Below the pieces are notes generated by a model, which ran no database searches, was not told the origin of the DNA, and worked only from the letters and a program-made list of their open reading frames with translations. A stretch of 64,000 nt of DNA from Mycobacterium alsense (GTDB lineage Bacteria > Actinomycetota > Actinomycetes > Mycobacteriales > Mycobacteriaceae), in the NCBI RefSeq assembly GCF_002086635.1, contig NZ_MVHD01000024.1:1-64000 (forward strand), given 5' to 3'. The translations under genes and the position numbers were made by a program. Below are positions 59,661 through 64,000 of the stretch, in pieces. Numbering within the stretch: the stretch's first letter is position 1; the number at the start of each line of letters is the position of its first letter.

Positions 59661-60967
59661 CCGGATCCTCCCAGTCGTCGTTCGATGCGGCCGGTGGTGT
59701 CCAGCTCCTGCGCGTCGCGGCGCCAGTCGTGCGGCAGCAGGTGGTCGAGCAGGTCGTCCACGGTCACCGCGCCCAGCAGGTGGTTCTGGTCGTCGAGCAC
59801 CGGCCCGCACACCAGGTTGTAGGCGGCGAGGTAGCGCGTCACCGCGCCCAGCGGGGTCTCCGGCGACAGGGTGAGCAGGTCGCTGTCGACGATCCCGCCG
59901 ACCAGCTCGGCCGGCGCCTCGCGCAGCAGCCGCTGCAACTGGACGACGCCGAGGTAGCGCCCGGTGGGGGTGGCCGTCGGCGGGCGCACCACGAACACCA
60001 TGGACGACAGCGCCGGGGTGAGGTCGGGATCGCGGACGCGCGCCAGCGCCTCGGCGACCGAGGTGTCGGGGGTCAACACCACCGGGTTGGAGGTCATCAG
60101 GCCGCCGGCGGTGTCGGGGGAGTGGGTGAGCAGCCGCCGCACCGGTTCGGATTCGTCGGGGTCCATGCGGGTGAGCAGCATCTCGGCGTCGGTCGGGTTC
60201 AGCATGCCGAGCAGGTCGGCGGCGTCGTCGGGATCCATCTCCTCGAGCACGTCGGCGGATCGGTCGGTGCCCAGCTGCGAAAGGACGTCGGCCTGGTCCA
60301 CCTCGGGCAACTCCTGCAGGATGTCGGCCAGCCGGTCGTCGTCGAGCGCCTTGAGCACCTCGTAGCGCCGCTTTGGGGGCAGCCCGCGAATCGCGTCGGC
60401 CACGTCGACCGCCTTGCGGCCGGCGAACTGGTCGAGCAGTTGCGCCACCCCCTGCCCCGGCAGCGCCAGCGCCGACGGGGTCAGGCCCTGCACGTTGTGC
60501 CAGTCGACGACGTGCGCGGGGCCGCGGCGTCCCAGCCGCCGGTGGGTGCGGACGGCGACGCGGGTCACCAGCCAGTCCCGGGTGCGGATTTGCTCGATGC
60601 CCAGGTCGGTGATGACGACCTCGACGCCGGCCAGCTCGGGCAGTTCGGGATCGCTGACCTTGACGGGGGTGTCGAGCACCTGGCCGATCGCCAGCACCTC
60701 GCCGGGCCGCTGCTCGAAGTGGCGCAGCGACACGTTGCCGGTGTTGAGCGTCACCGCGTTGGGCTCGATCGCCGCGACGCGCAGCATCGGGATGAAGATG
60801 CTGCGCCGCGTCGCGAGGTCGACGACCAGTCCCAGGACGCGGGGCTGCTGGCGGACGATGCTGATGCTGATCACGACATCGCGCACGCGGCCAAAGCTTT
60901 CGCCGAGCGGGCCCAGCACCAACATCCGGGCGAGCCGCGCCACGTAGACCCTGTTGACCGATGCCAT
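59657..60967 (-). CDS. MgtE N-domain and CBS-domain protein (Rv1232c-like)
   Basis: A 436-residue soluble protein. The N-terminal 200 residues contain two PRC-barrel-like segments (LGPLGESFGRVRDVVISI and VITDLGIEQIRTRDW). An MgtE intracellular N domain follows (RYEVLKALDDDRLADILQELPEVDQADVLSQL), then a pair of CBS domains (LMTSNPVVLTPDTSVAEAL). It lacks the MgtE membrane domain, so it is probably a magnesium- or nucleotide-sensing protein and not a channel. Confidence 0.92.
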   Translation of the reverse strand: MASVNRVYVARLARMLVLGPLGESFGRVRDVVISISIVRQQPRVLGLVVDLATRRSIFIPMLRVAAIEPNAVTLNTGNVSLRHFEQRPGEVLAIGQVLDTPVKVSDPELPELAGVEVVITDLGIEQIRTRDWLVTRVAVRTHRRLGRRGPAHVVDWHNVQGLTPSALALPGQGVAQLLDQFAGRKAVDVADAIRGLPPKRRYEVLKALDDDRLADILQELPEVDQADVLSQLGTDRSADVLEEMDPDDAADLLGMLNPTDAEMLLTRMDPDESEPVRRLLTHSPDTAGGLMTSNPVVLTPDTSVAEALARVRDPDLTPALSSMVFVVRPPTATPTGRYLGVVQLQRLLREAPAELVGGIVDSDLLTLSPETPLGAVTRYLAAYNLVCGPVLDDQNHLLGAVTVDDLLDHLLPHDWRRDAQELDTTGRIERRLGGSG

Positions 60968-61048
60968 GCAGAAGAGCCTATTCAGCCGAGGCCGCGATGG
61001 CAGTCGACCATGCCGCAGTGGCGGGTCGCCGCGGTCCGATCAGTTCCG

Positions 61049-61468
61049 CTAGTGGGAATGGATGCTGAACATCGCGATGATCAAAAACACCACCAGGCTG
61101 CCGACGCCGATCACTATGCCGGCCACGGCCAGGCCGTAGCCCTCCTGGCGGGTCTGCTTGATCTGGTTCAGCGCGATCACGCCCAGCACGATGGCCAGGA
61201 TCGAGCCGACGACGCACAAGAGGAACCCGCTGAACGACGCGATGAGCGACGCGATTGCCAGCCCGTTGGTCCCGGCCTGAACCGGGTAGTCCGGCGTCGG
61301 GTAAGGACCGTCGGGATAGGCGGGCGGGGGCGCGTAGCCGGGCGGCGGCGCATAGCCGGGCGGCTGGGGCGCATAGGCCGGGGGGTAGTCGGCCGGCGGA
61401 TCCCACGGCGGTGTCCAGTCGTCCCGGCCGCCCGAGTCGTCGCCGAAGCCGCCGCCGGAAGCTGACAT
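61049..61468 (-). CDS. DUF4190 membrane protein with Pro/Tyr-rich N terminus (Rv1233c-like)
   Basis: A 139-residue protein. The first 70 residues are Pro/Tyr/Gly repeats (APPPGYAPPP). Two transmembrane helices follow (about 69-95 and 110-135) around the DUF4190 motif AIVLGVIALNQIKQTRQEGYGLAVAGIVIG. Function unknown. Start ATG 61468, divergent from the Rv1234-like gene. Confidence 0.9.
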   Translation of the reverse strand: MSASGGGFGDDSGGRDDWTPPWDPPADYPPAYAPQPPGYAPPPGYAPPPAYPDGPYPTPDYPVQAGTNGLAIASLIASFSGFLLCVVGSILAIVLGVIALNQIKQTRQEGYGLAVAGIVIGVGSLVVFLIIAMFSIHSH

Positions 61469-61562
61469 GGGTTCAACCTAACCCATGCGCCGCGGCCGCC
61501 TCCGTCGCGAATCGACGGCCCGGAAGTGAGAAGATGGCGGAGGCGGAGGAGAGTGAGCAGCG

Positions 61563-64000
<2,438 letters not shown>

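Overview
The window comes from a slow-growing, non-tuberculous Mycobacterium. Base composition is high in GC and starts are often GTG. Most genes match, in sequence and order, two blocks of the M. tuberculosis chromosome: Rv1244-Rv1251c, then Rv1193-Rv1236. Between and inside these blocks lie species-specific insertions. A PE-family protein with a short Gly-rich tail fits a slow grower. The species cannot be fixed from the sequence alone. Rv numbers are from family recognition, not from a search.

Layout. Positions 1-1706 hold a compact mycobacteriophage-like cassette: two tRNA genes (Ala-UGC and Arg-ACG), a broken zinc-ribbon ORF, a Cys-rich protein, a strong hairpin terminator, and a run of tiny overlapping genes including a lipoprotein. 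Positions 1851-16113 are core metabolism: malic enzyme, lipoprotein LpqZ, an SDR oxidoreductase, a SAM methyltransferase, the 2-oxoglutarate metabolism enzyme Kgd, a membrane-associated protein, an MFS exporter and a nuclease-helicase. Positions 16176-24887 are accessory: a short hypothetical, a PE protein, an operon resembling the steroid side-chain hydratase/retro-aldolase genes (chsH1/chsH2/ltp2) with a TetR regulator and a divergent aldehyde dehydrogenase, an alpha/beta hydrolase, and a HipBA toxin-antitoxin module with evenly spaced operators. Positions 25009-36049 resume the core: fadD36, an Rv1200-like transporter, dapD and dapE (lysine/diaminopimelate synthesis), a secreted endoglycoceramidase-like GH5 enzyme, an ATPase/TPR protein, a LOG-family enzyme and fadD6.

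Positions 36050-40270 are an insertion between fadD6 and folP2. It holds a second-type folE (GTP cyclohydrolase I) preceded by a 15-residue leader peptide, a holin-like four-helix membrane protein, a UsfY-like protein, an SRPBCC protein, a Cys-rich HTH regulator of the SufR-like kind, and a flavin oxidoreductase. All three promoter regions in it share one 20-22 bp motif (GTCAA-N6-TTRGTGTTA), so it looks like a self-contained regulon. I consider it the best candidate for an undescribed system here.

Positions 40333-64000 are the core envelope, carbohydrate and stress region: folP2, gpgS, a DivIVA-like protein, tagA, glgM/glgC (glycogen and methylglucose lipopolysaccharide precursors) separated by a 57-bp tandem repeat, a CocE-type hydrolase, the Rv1216c-1219c membrane methyltransferase/ABC exporter/TetR operon, sigE-rseA-htrA-tatB (surface-stress response and protein export), mrp, a lytic transglycosylase, Rv1231c-1234 homologues, and the trehalose importer genes lpqY-sugA, the latter cut by the window end.
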